This document shows positions 32,631 to 43,840 of a DNA stretch of 64,000 nucleotides, piece after piece. Positions within the stretch are counted from its first letter, which is position 1. Each line of letters starts with the position of its first letter. The DNA is from Nonomuraea candida (GTDB taxonomy: Bacteria > Actinomycetota > Actinomycetes > Streptosporangiales > Streptosporangiaceae), in assembly GCF_000725485.1 (NCBI RefSeq), contig NZ_JOAG01000005.1, positions 62,001-126,000 of the forward strand, given 5' to 3'. Below the pieces are notes generated by a model. That model did no database searches, had not been told where the DNA came from, and saw nothing but the letters and a program-made list of their open reading frames with translations. A program made the translations under genes and the position numbers.

Positions 32631-33884
32631 ATGGATCCTTACGCAATGACAACGGGGGTGTTGCGAAACCCTGACTTCCTCCGGTTCCTCAGTTCGCACG
32701 TGGCGAACGAACTCGGAGCGAATATCTCGCGCGTGGCCCTGCCCCTGGTGGCCGTGCTGGTGTTGCACGCCGGGCCCGCGCAGGTCGGAGCGTTATCGTC
32801 GTTACAGACGGCCGCGTTTCTGCTGGTCGGCCTGCCCGCGGGGGTGTGGGTCGACCGGATGCGCAAGCGGCGCGTCATGATGGCCTCCGACGTGACCAAA
32901 TTCGTGCTGTTCGGCGGCATTCCGGTGGCGGCCGCGCTGGGTGTGCTGTCGATCGAGCTGATGTTCGTGATCGCGCTGCTGGCCGGCGTCTCGCAGGTGT
33001 TCAACGACGTGGCCGACCAGACGTACCTGCCCGATCTGGTCAGCACCGGGCAGCTCGGTGACGGCAACGCGAAACTGGAGGTGGTGCGTTCCGCGGCGCT
33101 CCTGGCGGGGCCCGGCCTGGGCGGCATGCTGGTGCAACTGCTCGGCGCGTCTCCGGCGATGGTCGCCACCGCGATCGCCGCGCTGGCCTCGGTGGTGTTC
33201 CTGGGCACGATCAGGGCGCCCGACAAGCAGCCCGCCGACGTCCGGCGCCGGCCGCTGCTGCGCAGCATCCGCGAGGGGCTGGGGTACGTGTGGCGTGACC
33301 CCCTGCTGCGGGCGTTCGTGGCCTCCTCGGCGATCGGCAACCTGTGCGTGAGCGGCGTGACCGGGCTGTCGGTGCTGTTCCTGGCCCAGACCGTCGGGCT
33401 GACCCCCGGCACCATCGGGCTGCTGCTCATGTCGAGCGGCGTCGGCGGCCTGCTGGGCGGCCTGACCGGGAGCTGGCTGACCAGGAAATACGGCATCGCC
33501 AGGATGACCTGGCTGGTCGCCACGATCGGCGCCCCCTTCGGCCTGATCCTGCCGCTGACGCAGCCCGACTGGCGGGTGGTGTGCTTCGCGGTCACCTCGA
33601 TCATGCTCACTTGGAGCGCGACATTGTCGAACGTGGGGCAGCTCACCTACCGGCAGACCGTCACGCCCGACCACCTGCTCGGCCGGGTCAACGCCTCGAT
33701 GCGTTTCATGGCGCGGGGGGTGATGCCGGTGGGCGCCCTGCTCGGCGGCCTCATCGCGCAGCAGGTCGGGGTGCGGCAGGCGTTGTGGCTGCTCATGATC
33801 GGCAAGGCGCTGGCGTGGCTGCCGCTGCTGTTCTCGCCGCTGCCCCGGATGCGCGACTACACCGAGGTTCAGGCCAGGTCGTAG
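32631..33884 (+). CDS. MFS transporter (enterobactin-exporter/MFS_3 type)
   Basis: 417 residues with about 12 hydrophobic segments. Between helices 2 and 3 is the MFS text [42 protein letters not shown] near residue 350 is typical of the TetA/EntS-like subgroup. Start is uncertain between ATG 32631 and ATG 32646; neither has a strong ribosome site. It stands on the opposite strand inside the otherwise collinear murI-MBL-rph-rdgB group, overlapping the end of the MBL gene by 16 bases. Substrate unknown. Confidence 0.85.
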   Translation: MDPYAMTTGVLRNPDFLRFLSSHVANELGANISRVALPLVAVLVLHAGPAQVGALSSLQTAAFLLVGLPAGVWVDRMRKRRVMMASDVTKFVLFGGIPVAAALGVLSIELMFVIALLAGVSQVFNDVADQTYLPDLVSTGQLGDGNAKLEVVRSAALLAGPGLGGMLVQLLGASPAMVATAIAALASVVFLGTIRAPDKQPADVRRRPLLRSIREGLGYVWRDPLLRAFVASSAIGNLCVSGVTGLSVLFLAQTVGLTPGTIGLLLMSSGVGGLLGGLTGSWLTRKYGIARMTWLVATIGAPFGLILPLTQPDWRVVCFAVTSIMLTWSATLSNVGQLTYRQTVTPDHLLGRVNASMRFMARGVMPVGALLGGLIAQQVGVRQALWLLMIGKALAWLPLLFSPLPRMRDYTEVQARS

Positions 33885-34621
33885 ACGATGCCGCTGCGGG
33901 CCAGCTCCACCGGCCCGCCGTAGCCCGCGCCCATGGCCTCCGCCAGCACGGTGGCCTGGTCGTTCCACGGGACGAGGTGGGTGAGCACGAGCTTGCCCAC
34001 GTCGGCCTTGGCGGCGTGCTCGGCCGCCTGCCGGCCGGTCAGGTGCAGGCCGGTGGGCAGGTCGGGGCGCTCGACGAACGACGCCTCGCAGAGCAGCAGA
34101 TCGGCCCCCATGGCCAGCTTGACCAGCTCGTACGACTCGCCGGTGTCGCCCGAGTAGGCCAGGCTCCTGCCGCCGTGGGCGACGCGGAAGCCGTAGGCCT
34201 CGACGGGGTGGTTGACCAGGCCCGCGGTGAGGGTGAACGGCCCGACCTCGAACGTGCCCGGCGACAGCGGCCGGAACTCGAACGCGGTCTCCAGGCCCGG
34301 CTCCTCCGGCATGCCGTACGCGGCGGCCAGCCGCGCGGGGGCGTCGGCGGGCGCGTAGACGGGCACCAGCGGGTAGGGCGCGCCGGGCCCGTAGGTGCGG
34401 GCGACGTGGTAGCCGCAGATGTCGAGGCAATGATCGGCGTGCAGGTGCGACAGGCAGATCGCGTCCACGTCGTACAGGCCGATGTGGCGTTGGAGCGCGC
34501 CCAGGGAGCCGCTGCCGAGGTCGAGCAGCATCCTGAACCCGTCCGCTTCGAGCAGATAGCAGGATGCCGGGCTGTCGGGCCCGGGGTAGCTCCCGGAGCA
34601 GCCGACGATGGTCACCTTCAT
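33869..34621 (-). CDS. metallo-beta-lactamase-fold hydrolase (RNase Z-like)
   Basis: 250 residues. The metal motif SHLHADH gives H59, H61, D63 and H64; later ligands are in LVNHP, YSGDTG and LTHLVPW. The family is encoded beside murI and rph in actinobacteria and annotated as MBL-fold or cyclic-phosphodiesterase-like. Its start overlaps the murI stop by four bases. Confidence 0.88.
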   Translation of the reverse strand: MKVTIVGCSGSYPGPDSPASCYLLEADGFRMLLDLGSGSLGALQRHIGLYDVDAICLSHLHADHCLDICGYHVARTYGPGAPYPLVPVYAPADAPARLAAAYGMPEEPGLETAFEFRPLSPGTFEVGPFTLTAGLVNHPVEAYGFRVAHGGRSLAYSGDTGESYELVKLAMGADLLLCEASFVERPDLPTGLHLTGRQAAEHAAKADVGKLVLTHLVPWNDQATVLAEAMGAGYGGPVELARSGIVYDLA

Positions 34622-35442
34622 GTGGGCCTCCCGTTAGAGGTAGTACCCCCCACTGGCGCGACTTCGACCACGTCGATCTCCGGCCCCAGGAAGCGCCGCC
34701 CGAGCCGGGCGAAGAGCAGGGAGTCGCCGGTGGCGCGGAAGCGGTGCCGGGGGGTGGCCTCGCCGCCGGCCGCCAGATCGCGGTCGTGCAGGATTCGGTA
34801 GACGTCCTTGGCCGTCTCGTCGGCGCTGGAGATGAGCGTCATCCCGTCGCCGGCGACGTAGGAGATCGCGCCGGTGAGCAGCGGATAGTGGGTGCAGCCG
34901 AGGATGAGCGTGTCGCATCCGGCGGCCCTGATGGGCTCCAGGTACTCGCGGACGACCTCGATGAGCTCGTCGCTCATCGTCTCGCCCCGCTCGACGTACT
35001 CCACCAGGCGCGGGGCGGCCACGCCGGTGAGCTGCACGTCGGGAGCCGCGGTGAAGGCGTCGTGATAGGCCATGGAGTCGATGGTGGCCCTGGTGGCGAT
35101 CACGCCGACCCTGCCGTTGCGGGTGGCGCGGACCGCCCGCCGGGTGGCCGGCATGATCACTTCGACGACGGGCACGTCATAGCGCTCGCGGGCGTCGCGC
35201 AGCACCGCGGAGCTGGCGCTGTTGCAGGCGATCACGAGCATCTTGACGTTCTCGCCGACCAGGTGGTCCATGACCTCCAGGGCATAGGCGCGCAGTTGCG
35301 CGATGCTCTTGGGCCCGTACGGCTGGTGGGCCGTGTCGGCCACATAGGTGATGGATTCGTGGGGCAACTGGTCGATGATCGCGCGGGCGACCGTCAGGCC
35401 GCCGACCCCGCTGTCGAAGATCCCAATACTCGCGTCCGGCAC
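34618..35442 (-). CDS. murI: glutamate racemase
   Basis: 274 residues with both catalytic cysteines: C73 in IACNSASS and C183 in [19 protein letters not shown] at residues 9-18 and DTAHQPYG are also diagnostic. Supplies D-glutamate for peptidoglycan. Coupled to the MBL gene. Confidence 0.95.
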   Translation of the reverse strand: MPDASIGIFDSGVGGLTVARAIIDQLPHESITYVADTAHQPYGPKSIAQLRAYALEVMDHLVGENVKMLVIACNSASSAVLRDARERYDVPVVEVIMPATRRAVRATRNGRVGVIATRATIDSMAYHDAFTAAPDVQLTGVAAPRLVEYVERGETMSDELIEVVREYLEPIRAAGCDTLILGCTHYPLLTGAISYVAGDGMTLISSADETAKDVYRILHDRDLAAGGEATPRHRFRATGDSLLFARLGRRFLGPEIDVVEVAPVGGTTSNGRPT

Positions 35443-35585
35443 GCTCTAGAGGGTAGGCGACCTGCACGATCAACACTGCGTAAGAATGCTCACACCTGCG
35501 ACGGGAGTGGCGGCTGCGGGGTCGCGTCCGTCACAGCCGGGCCGTTGCCCGACCCGCCGGCGCCGCCACCAGGACCCCGTCGCGG

Positions 35586-36377
35586 TCAGCCCCTGCCGAC
35601 GCGGGCGAGCTGGCGCGACTGGGCGACGAGCCGGCCGGTGGAGTCGCGCACCTCGACCTCCTCGTCGAACCAGCCGTCGGAGACCAGCCGGCCGCTGGCC
35701 AGCACCGTGAGCAGGCCGGGCGCGGGCAGGGCGCGCAGGTGCCAGGTGAGGTCCACGGTGGGGGCCCAGCCGCGCCCGCCGGCCGAGAACACCACGGGCG
35801 GCAGCGCGTCCACGGCCAGGGCCAGCACGTACGGGTCGGGGTCCTGGGGCTCGGCCATCCTGAAGTACGCCCGTGACTCCGGCCTGCCGGTGGGCTCGCC
35901 CTTCAGCCAGCCGATCGTGGGCGGGTCGAAGAACAGCTCCATCTGGGCGTTCAGCGTCATGCCGGACTCGGGCTTGGGGTCGGGCAGCTTGACGCACTCC
36001 TCGACGGGCGGCATGTCGTGGGAGGGCCCGTCGGCGTACATCGGCTCCGCGTCGCCGAGCGTGGCCGTGGTGATCAGCCCCTCGATCTGCGCCACGCCGT
36101 TCTGCACCAGGGTGGCCCGGGCGAACGCGGCCGTCCGGCCCGCCTTCAGCGACTCCACCCTGACCTGCGCGGGACCGGCGACCGGCGCCCTCAGGAACTG
36201 CGCCGTCGTGCTCACCGGGTGCTCGAACGGCGAGGCGTCCACCGCCGCCCGCAGGACCACGGCCATGAGGTAACCGCCGTTGAGCGGGCCGCCGATCGCG
36301 TATCCCGGGTCGAGACACACGTCGTAGGTGTTCTCGTCGACCCTGATCGCCTGCGTGGCCTCGTCGAACTTCGTCAT
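35586..36377 (-). CDS. acyl-CoA thioesterase-like double hotdog protein
   Basis: 263 residues. The first hotdog has GGPLNGGYLMAVVLRA and QFLRAPVAGPAQVRVE; the second has AVDALPPVVFS, PTVDLTWHLRALP and WFDEEVEVRDSTGRLVAQSR near the C-terminus. This matches the actinobacterial thioesterase-family proteins related to TesB. It probably hydrolyses acyl-CoA. A palindromic candidate operator lies just upstream (36397-36420). Confidence 0.82.
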   Translation of the reverse strand: MTKFDEATQAIRVDENTYDVCLDPGYAIGGPLNGGYLMAVVLRAAVDASPFEHPVSTTAQFLRAPVAGPAQVRVESLKAGRTAAFARATLVQNGVAQIEGLITTATLGDAEPMYADGPSHDMPPVEECVKLPDPKPESGMTLNAQMELFFDPPTIGWLKGEPTGRPESRAYFRMAEPQDPDPYVLALAVDALPPVVFSAGGRGWAPTVDLTWHLRALPAPGLLTVLASGRLVSDGWFDEEVEVRDSTGRLVAQSRQLARVGRG

Positions 36378-36396
36378 CCGCCCTGCCTCACGTCTG

Positions 36397-36420
36397 GAAC
36401 TATGTTCTAGACACTCTAGA
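36397..36420 (-). promoter_or_regulatory. palindromic candidate operator upstream of the thioesterase
   Basis: GAAC-TAT-GTTC (36397-36407) overlaps TCTAGA-CAC-TCTAGA (36406-36420). Both are dyads, AT-rich against a GC-rich background, located 20-43 bases upstream of the thioesterase start. It resembles TetR-family lipid-regulator sites in style; the regulator is not identified. Confidence 0.45.
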
Positions 36421-36479
36421 GCATTCTCCCCTCAGCGCGCCTACCTGCGAAAACGTGATTCGGCTGACAACGTTTGTTC

Positions 36480-36806
36480 ATGGCAAGTGTCACCGAACTC
36501 ATCGGTCAGTCCGTTTGGGACTCCAACGGGGTGTGGGTCGGTTTCGTGGTGGACATCCGGGTGGTCAGGCACAGGGGCGAGCTCCAGCAGAGCCACACCG
36601 TCTACGGCCTGGTCGTGTCGAGCCGGCGCGCCCCGCTCCTGCTCGGCCTCACGCGCGATCGCCAGGGCCGATCGGCCTGGCTCTCCCGCACGCTGGCGCG
36701 GGCGGTCTACGCCGGGTGCACGTTCGTGCCGTGGGAGAACGTCATCGACTACGGGGGCGGCGAGGTGCACATCGGTGTACTGAGAAAAGAGTTGAATCGG
36801 GTCTAA
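36480..36806 (+). CDS. PRC-barrel-like protein
   Basis: 108 residues from ATG 36480. Begins MASVTELIGQSVWDSNGVWV and continues GFVVDIRVV, LVVSSRRAPLLLGLTR and FVPWENVIDYG, matching the PRC-barrel fold found in photosystem and RNA-processing proteins and common as stand-alone proteins in actinobacteria. Role unknown. Confidence 0.75.
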   Translation: MASVTELIGQSVWDSNGVWVGFVVDIRVVRHRGELQQSHTVYGLVVSSRRAPLLLGLTRDRQGRSAWLSRTLARAVYAGCTFVPWENVIDYGGGEVHIGVLRKELNRV

Positions 36807-36891
36807 TTCCGACTTCAGCACATTGCAAGCGCCCGTCTAGCAACATCAGCTACCTTCTCTGTGGTCAGAAGTCCACATTGTGAGTTGAGTG

Positions 36892-38931
36892 ATGTCTGCG
36901 AACAATCCCCCCTATGGCCAGGATCCTGACCGGACGACGGCGTACAACTGGAACCAGGGGCAGCAGCCGGAGAGCGCGCCCGCGGCGCAGTATCCGGGGC
37001 AGCCGTACCCACCGCAGCAGCCGTATCCGCCCCAGCAGAACTCCTATGGCCAGCAGGGAGCCTACGGGCAGGGCGAATACGGGCAGCAGGCGTCTTACGG
37101 GCAGCAGCCCTCCCAGGGCGACCCGTACGGGCAGCAGCAGCCGTCCTACGGCGGTGGCGCCCCGTACGGCGGCCAGCAGCCCCAGCAGCCCCAGCAGCAT
37201 TGGCAGCAGGGCGCCCAGCCTTCCCAGGGCGGCTGGCAGCAGGAGCAGGGCGGCTGGCCCCAGCAGCCCCAGCAGGGCTGGCAGCAGCAGGACCAGCAGG
37301 GCTGGCAGCAGCAGGACCAGCAGGCGCAGGCCGGTTGGCAGCAGGACCAGCACGCCCAGGCGGGCTGGCAGCAGGAGCAGCAGGCACAGGGCGGCTGGCC
37401 GCACGACCAGCAGGCCGGCCGGCAGCAGCAGAACCAGTACGGCCAGGGCGGCTGGCAGCACCAGGGTCCCGAGGGCTTCGGCCCGGCGGAGCCGCCCAGG
37501 AAGGGCCGCAAGAACTGGGTGATCGCCGTCGCGGCGGCGCTCGCGGTCGTCCTGCTGGGCGGCGGCGCGGTGTGGGCCGTGGGCGCCCTGGGCGGCGGCG
37601 GCACGCAGCCGAACGACGTGCTGCCCGCCGACTCCATCGCCTACGCCCGCATCGACCTCGACCCGGCCGCGAACCAGAAGCTGGCGCTGCTCGAACTCGG
37701 CAGGAAGTTCACGGTCACCAAGAACGCCTTCTCCGGCGAGGACCCGCGCAAGGCGCTGTTCGACGCGATCAACGAGCAGGACGCCGACAGCAAGCTGGAC
37801 TTCGCCAAGGACGTCGACCCCTGGCTGGGCAGCCGGATCGGCTTCGCGGCCGTCCCGTCCGGCAAGGCCGAGCCGGACTTCGCGGTGGCCGTCCAGGTCA
37901 AGGACCAGGAGCTGGCCAAGGCCGGCATCGCCAAGCTCATGGAGGGCGACAAGTACGGCATCGCCTTCCGCGAGGACTACGCGCTGCTGACCCCCACCCA
38001 GGAGCTGGCGAACAAGTACGCGCAGGCCGAGGGCAGCCTGTCCGACAACGCCGAGTACAGCGAGGACATGGGCGCGGTCGGCGAGCAGGGCGTGCTGTCG
38101 TTCTGGGCCGACATGGGCGGCCTGATGGAGCTGGCCAAGAAGGAGATCCCCGCGAGCCAGGCGGCGGCCATGGAGCAGGTCAAGGACGCCAGGTTCGCCG
38201 GCGCGCTGCGCTTCGACAGCGCCTACGTCGAGCTGGCAGGCGTCTTCCGGGGCGCCAAGGGCCTGACCCCCGAGGGCGACGTGCCCAAGGCCGAGCTCGG
38301 CACGCTGCCCGGCACCACGGCCGGCGCCCTGTCGATCTCCGGCCTCGACCAGGTCGTCACCAAGCAGTGGGCCGAGGTCGAGAAGCAGGCCGCGGCGGCC
38401 GGCGCCGCGCAGTTCAAGCAGTTCATCGACCAGGCCAAGACCCAGTTCGGCCTGGAGCTGCCCGCCGACCTGGCCACGCTCTTCGGCCAGAACCTCACCA
38501 TCGCCGTGGACAGCGAGGGCCTGGACAGCGAGCAGGTCAAGGGCGGCGTGCGCGTCACCACCGACCCGGCCAAGGCGCAGGCGATCCTCGACAAGGTGCA
38601 GAAGGCGCTGACGCAGGGCGGCCGGCCCGCCCCGCAGATCGCCAAGGTCGCCGGCGACGGCGTCTTCACGGTGGCGACGACCGACGAGTACGCCAAGAAG
38701 CTGGCCGAGGAGGGCACGCTCGGCGACTCGGAGACGTTCCAGACCGCCATCCCGAACGCCGGTGACGTGAACTACGCGATATTCGTGGACCTCGACAAGG
38801 TCGAGAACCTCTACCTGAAGTCCCTGCAGGGCGACGAGAAGGCCAACGCGCAGGTGCTGCGGGCCTTCGGGCTGAGTGGCACGCAGACCGACACCGAGGC
38901 GACGTTCTCGCTGCGGGTGCTGTTCAACTGA
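36892..38931 (+). CDS. DUF3352-type protein with Gln/Gly-rich N-terminal domain
   Basis: 679 residues. Residues 1-195 are low-complexity, rich in Q, G, Y, P and W, with repeated PYPPQQ, YGQQ and (A/Q)GWQQ(D/E)Q units. A basic cluster and one transmembrane helix (208-232) follow. The extracytoplasmic part (about 238-679) has the DUF3352 pattern LPADSIAYARIDLDPAANQK, then SDNAEYSEDMG and LSISGLDQVV. Orientation would put the Q-rich tail in the cytoplasm. Start ATG 36892; GTG 36889 is adjacent. Ends at a strong terminator. Function unknown. Confidence 0.85.
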   Translation: MSANNPPYGQDPDRTTAYNWNQGQQPESAPAAQYPGQPYPPQQPYPPQQNSYGQQGAYGQGEYGQQASYGQQPSQGDPYGQQQPSYGGGAPYGGQQPQQPQQHWQQGAQPSQGGWQQEQGGWPQQPQQGWQQQDQQGWQQQDQQAQAGWQQDQHAQAGWQQEQQAQGGWPHDQQAGRQQQNQYGQGGWQHQGPEGFGPAEPPRKGRKNWVIAVAAALAVVLLGGGAVWAVGALGGGGTQPNDVLPADSIAYARIDLDPAANQKLALLELGRKFTVTKNAFSGEDPRKALFDAINEQDADSKLDFAKDVDPWLGSRIGFAAVPSGKAEPDFAVAVQVKDQELAKAGIAKLMEGDKYGIAFREDYALLTPTQELANKYAQAEGSLSDNAEYSEDMGAVGEQGVLSFWADMGGLMELAKKEIPASQAAAMEQVKDARFAGALRFDSAYVELAGVFRGAKGLTPEGDVPKAELGTLPGTTAGALSISGLDQVVTKQWAEVEKQAAAAGAAQFKQFIDQAKTQFGLELPADLATLFGQNLTIAVDSEGLDSEQVKGGVRVTTDPAKAQAILDKVQKALTQGGRPAPQIAKVAGDGVFTVATTDEYAKKLAEEGTLGDSETFQTAIPNAGDVNYAIFVDLDKVENLYLKSLQGDEKANAQVLRAFGLSGTQTDTEATFSLRVLFN

Positions 38932-38945
38932 GCCCGGTGAAACGC

Positions 38946-38980
38946 AAGGGCGGCCGGTCAACGACGACCGGCCGCCCTTT
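38946..38980 (+). terminator. terminator after the DUF3352 gene
   Basis: AAGGGCGGCCGGTC (38946-38959), a 6-base loop, GACCGGCCGCCCTT (38966-38979) then T: a perfect 14-bp stem ending in T, 14 bases after the stop. It is nearly symmetric, so it can also serve the cysM operon coming from the other side. Confidence 0.9.
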
Positions 38981-39018
38981 CACATGTCCTGGCCGCTCTG
39001 GGGCCCGGAGCCTCGCGG

Positions 39019-40263
<1,245 letters not shown>

Positions 40264-40403
40264 CGCGCTCAGTCTCCTAGGTCAGGTCGTCGTCCCATCG
40301 GCATGCAACACCGATGGCTGAAGGCGGATTCCGGATCAGGGACAGTCGTAGACGACGACAGCCGGAGTGTGTGCGAAGAGAAAGCTCTGCACCGGCCTGA
40401 CCA

Positions 40404-40805
40404 TCATGGGAGAAACCTTACCTCTTCCTCGGAAATCTCACCGTCGAGGATGCGGTAGGAGCGGAACTCCACCTCGTTCTCGTCACGCGTCGAGACCAGC
40501 ACGTAGTGGGCGTTGGGCTCGGAGGCGTAGGAGACGTCGGTGCGCGACGGGTATGCCTCGGTGGCGGTGTGGGAGTGGTAGATGACGACGGGCTCCTCGT
40601 CCCGCTCGTCCATCTCCCGCCAGACCCGGAACTGCTCCATGGAGTCGAAACGGTAGAAGGTGGGGGAACGCTCGGCGTTCTCCATCGGGATGAATCGCTC
40701 GGGCACGCCGTTCCTGCCCGCGATGACGCCGCACGCCTCGTCGGGGTGATCGGCCCGGGCGTGTGCGACGATCTTGTCCACCAGTTCCTGCGAGATCGAC
40801 AGCAT
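40404..40805 (-). CDS. mec: Mec-type JAMM metallopeptidase
   Basis: 133 residues. The JAMM zinc site is complete: E23, and H77-x-H79-x7-S87-x2-D90 (HSHTATEAYPSRTD). It cleaves cysteine from CysO-Cys in the alternative cysteine pathway. A 140-base gap with no gene separates it from cysO, so cysO may have an internal promoter. Confidence 0.93.
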   Translation of the reverse strand: MLSISQELVDKIVAHARADHPDEACGVIAGRNGVPERFIPMENAERSPTFYRFDSMEQFRVWREMDERDEEPVVIYHSHTATEAYPSRTDVSYASEPNAHYVLVSTRDENEVEFRSYRILDGEISEEEVRFLP

Positions 40806-40815
40806 GCCCCGGAAG

Positions 40816-41340
40816 CTACCAGAGGGCCCGGACCAGGCTGTCCTGGAGGTAGGTCAGCCAGTCGTAGGTGACGTAGGCCGGGTAGCGGGGGTCGTCCTCG
40901 GACATCATCGCGATCTCCTCGTGGACCTCCTCGGTCACCTCCAGCTTGACGCCGAGCGTCAGGCGCAGGTCGTTGAGCGCGCGCAGCCACGCCTGGGCCT
41001 GCTCGGGCGTCAGCTCCGCCCGGCCCGGCCGGGCCGTCTCGTGGACGGTCTGCGCGTCGGCCCGCTTGCCGTCGCGCAGCGTGGCCTCGGTGTAGCGGCG
41101 GAACTCGACCGACTCCTTCTCGTCTTCGTACGCCGAGGGGAACAGCCTGGCCAGCACCGGATCGGACGGCGCCGCCCCGTCGCCGATGCCCAGGGCCCGC
41201 TCCAGCGGATCGTCGCTGGTCTGCCCAGGGGAGACGATGCCGAGCATCATGGACACGAGCGAGCGCAGCAGGGAGACCTCGGCCGCCTCGAACACCGTGA
41301 CGATCGTGCCGTCCTTGCCCCGCGAGAACCCAGAACTCAC
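40816..41340 (-). CDS. DUF2017-family protein
   Basis: 174 residues from GTG 41340, with GAGG about nine bases upstream. The longer frame to 41553 is dominated by Ser/Arg shadow sequence. Mostly helical, with EVSLLRSLVSMMLG, RRYTEATLRDGK and DDPRYPAYVTYDWLTYLQDS. It is conserved between clpS and mec in actinobacteria. Function not established; ten bases separate it from mec. Confidence 0.85.
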   Translation of the reverse strand: MSSGFSRGKDGTIVTVFEAAEVSLLRSLVSMMLGIVSPGQTSDDPLERALGIGDGAAPSDPVLARLFPSAYEDEKESVEFRRYTEATLRDGKRADAQTVHETARPGRAELTPEQAQAWLRALNDLRLTLGVKLEVTEEVHEEIAMMSEDDPRYPAYVTYDWLTYLQDSLVRALW

Positions 41341-41464
41341 CCGCGTCGCCTCACTGTCGCCGGTTTCCCCGCACTCTCCGTACGGCAGTCCAGCGTACGA
41401 CTCTTCCCCGGATGGCCGGTCCGGGCAGGACCAGTCCTCCGACGACTGGCGGCTCTCATGCGTC

Positions 41465-41758
41465 TCACTTGACCGAGTCCGGCTGGACCGTCGCCCACAG
41501 GCCGTAGGAGTGGAGAATCTGCACATCTCTTTCCATCTCCTCGCGCGTGCCACTGGACACGACAGCCTTGCCCTTGTGGTGCACGTCCAGCATCAGCTTC
41601 TCGGCTTTCTCCTTCGGATAGCCGAAGACCGTTTGAAAGACGTAGGTCACGTACGACATGAGGTTGACCGGGTCGTTCCAGACGATGGTCACCCATGGCA
41701 GATCGGGCCGGACGTCCGATGACGGACGCTCAACGGCGATTGGAGCGGTGCTACCCAC
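41465..41758 (-). CDS. clpS: ATP-dependent Clp protease adaptor ClpS
   Basis: 97 residues: [20 protein letters not shown], then [37 protein letters not shown]. It recognises N-degron substrates and hands them to ClpC/ClpA. It is first gene of the clpS-DUF2017-mec group and divergent from pncB, a conserved actinobacterial arrangement. Confidence 0.95.
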   Translation of the reverse strand: MGSTAPIAVERPSSDVRPDLPWVTIVWNDPVNLMSYVTYVFQTVFGYPKEKAEKLMLDVHHKGKAVVSSGTREEMERDVQILHSYGLWATVQPDSVK

Positions 41759-41798
41759 ATCCCCGAGTCTGCCCTATCTGGGCCGTAGTCTTCGAGTC

Positions 41799-43088
41799 GT
41801 GACAATGACCATGAGCACTGCGTTGCTTACAGATCACTATGAGCTGACGATGCTGCAGGCCGCCCTGCGCAGCGGCGCGGCCCACAGGCGCGCGGTTTTC
41901 GAGGTGTTCGCCAGGCATCTGCCAGGTGGGCGGCGTTACGGGGTTGTCGCGGGAACCGGACGTGTCCTGGACGAGCTCGAACGCTTCCGTTTCGGTGACG
42001 AAGAACTCACCTACCTGAGAGAGCACCAGGTCGTGGACGAGCCCACCCTGGCGTTCCTGGCCGACTACCGCTTCTCCGGGAACATCTACGGCTACCGCGA
42101 GGGCGACCTCTACTTCCCCGCCTCCCCGATCATGGTGGTGGAGGGCACGTTCGCCGAGGCCGTGCTGCTGGAGACCGTGACGCTGTCGATACTCAACCAC
42201 GACTGCGCCATCGCCTCCGCCGCCTCCCGCATGACGAACGCCGCCGGCAAGCGGCCGCTCATCGAGATGGGCTCGCGCCGCACGCACGAGGGCGCCGCGG
42301 TGGCCGCCGCCAGGGCCGCCTACATCGCCGGGTTCGCCTCGACCTCCAACCTGATGGCCGGGCGCGTGTACGGCGTCCCCACGGCCGGCACGGCGGCGCA
42401 CGCGTTCACGCTGCTGCACGACTCGGAGCGGGCGGCGTTCGAGGCCCAGATCGCCTCCCTCGGGGCCGGGACCACGCTGCTGGTGGACACCTACGACGTG
42501 CCGGCGGCCGTGCGCACGGCCGTGGAGCTGGCCGGGCAGAAGCTGGGCGCGGTCCGCATCGACTCGGGCGACCTGGCCGCCGCCGCCCAGGAGGTGCGCG
42601 AGCAACTCGACGCGCTCGGCGCCTTCGACACCCGCATCCTGGTCACCTCCGACCTCGACGAGTACGCCATCGCCGCGCTCGCCGCCGCCCCCGTGGACGG
42701 CTACGGCGTCGGCACCTCCCTGGTGACCGGCTCGGGGGTGCCGACGGCGGCCCTGGTGTACAAGCTGGTGGCGCGGGAGACGGCCACGGGCAAGCTGGAG
42801 CCCGTGGCCAAGCGCTCGGTGGGCAAGCCGTCGCGCGGGGGGCGCAAGGAGGCGTACCGGCTGCTGGACGAGTCCGGCCACGCCGAGACCGAGCTCATCA
42901 CCACCGGCGGGCTCGCCCCCGAGGGCGGCATCCCCCTGCTGCACGAGCTGGTGCGCGACGGGGAGATCGTCGGCCGCGAGCCCCTCTCCGCCGCCCGCGA
43001 GCGCCACGCCGCCGCCGTCGCCACCCTCCCCCTGGAGGCCCTCCACCTCGGACGCGGCTACGCGGCGATCCCCACGGAATTCGCCTGA
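41799..43088 (+). CDS. pncB: nicotinate phosphoribosyltransferase
   Basis: 429 residues from GTG 41799 (in-frame ATGs at 41805 and 41811 are alternatives; no clear ribosome site, possibly leaderless). Family text: LLTDHYELTMLQAALRSG, EMGSRRTHEGAAVAAARAAY, RIDSGDLAAAAQEVREQLD, KRSVGKPSRGGRKEAYRL. Converts nicotinate to its mononucleotide; paired with pncA. Confidence 0.94.
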   Translation: MTMTMSTALLTDHYELTMLQAALRSGAAHRRAVFEVFARHLPGGRRYGVVAGTGRVLDELERFRFGDEELTYLREHQVVDEPTLAFLADYRFSGNIYGYREGDLYFPASPIMVVEGTFAEAVLLETVTLSILNHDCAIASAASRMTNAAGKRPLIEMGSRRTHEGAAVAAARAAYIAGFASTSNLMAGRVYGVPTAGTAAHAFTLLHDSERAAFEAQIASLGAGTTLLVDTYDVPAAVRTAVELAGQKLGAVRIDSGDLAAAAQEVREQLDALGAFDTRILVTSDLDEYAIAALAAAPVDGYGVGTSLVTGSGVPTAALVYKLVARETATGKLEPVAKRSVGKPSRGGRKEAYRLLDESGHAETELITTGGLAPEGGIPLLHELVRDGEIVGREPLSAARERHAAAVATLPLEALHLGRGYAAIPTEFA

Positions 43089-43103
43089 CGTATCGTGCTA
43101 CCT

Positions 43104-43673
43104 ATGGGCACCGCGTTGATCATCGTTGACGTGCAGAACGACTTCTGCGAGGGCGGCAGCCTGCCCGTGGCCGGAGGCTCGGAGGTGGCCGCGGCGATCA
43201 CCCGCCACGTGGCAGACCACGGCTACGACCACGTCGTGGCCACCCGCGACCACCACATCTCACCCGGCAGCCACTTCTCCGACACCCCCGACTACGTCTC
43301 CACCTGGCCGGCCCACTGCGTGGCCGGCACGCCGGGCGCCGACTTCCACCCGGCGTTCGACGTGTCGGGGGTGGAGGAGGTCTTCAGCAAGGGGGCCTAC
43401 GAGGCGGCCTACAGCGGCTTCGAGGGCGCGTCGGGCGACGGGGTGTCGCTGGCCGACTGGCTCGGCGAGCGCGGGGTGCGCGAGGTGGACGTGGTGGGCA
43501 TCGCCACCGACCACTGCGTGCGCGCGACGGTCCTCGACGCGGTCAAGCACGGGCTGGCCGTGCGGGTGCTGCTGGACCTGACGGCGGGCGTCGACCCGAC
43601 GTCGGTGGAGGCGGCGCTGGCCGAGATGGCACAGGCGGGCGCCACCCTCCACGGAGCACCCGTCGTGGGCTGA
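43104..43673 (+). CDS. pncA: nicotinamidase
   Basis: 189 residues. Isochorismatase fold with triad D9 (IIVDVQNDF), K96 (FSKGAYE) and C138 (ATDHCVRATVLDA); metal ligands D49, H51 and H57. Makes nicotinate for PncB, with which it forms a two-gene salvage operon (15-base gap). Confidence 0.95.
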   Translation: MGTALIIVDVQNDFCEGGSLPVAGGSEVAAAITRHVADHGYDHVVATRDHHISPGSHFSDTPDYVSTWPAHCVAGTPGADFHPAFDVSGVEEVFSKGAYEAAYSGFEGASGDGVSLADWLGERGVREVDVVGIATDHCVRATVLDAVKHGLAVRVLLDLTAGVDPTSVEAALAEMAQAGATLHGAPVVG

Positions 43674-43840
43674 TCCTCCGGCCACCGGTCCGCCGCTGCC
43701 CGGGCACGGCGGCAGTCGATCACGAAGCGTGCACACTGGGCAACGCTCCGGTCATGTGATATCGAAGAGGGCGAACCCACTCCGAAGCCGGAGTAATACG
43801 CTGAGTAATAGATCTTCCAATCACTGGGAGGTTCCCCCTC

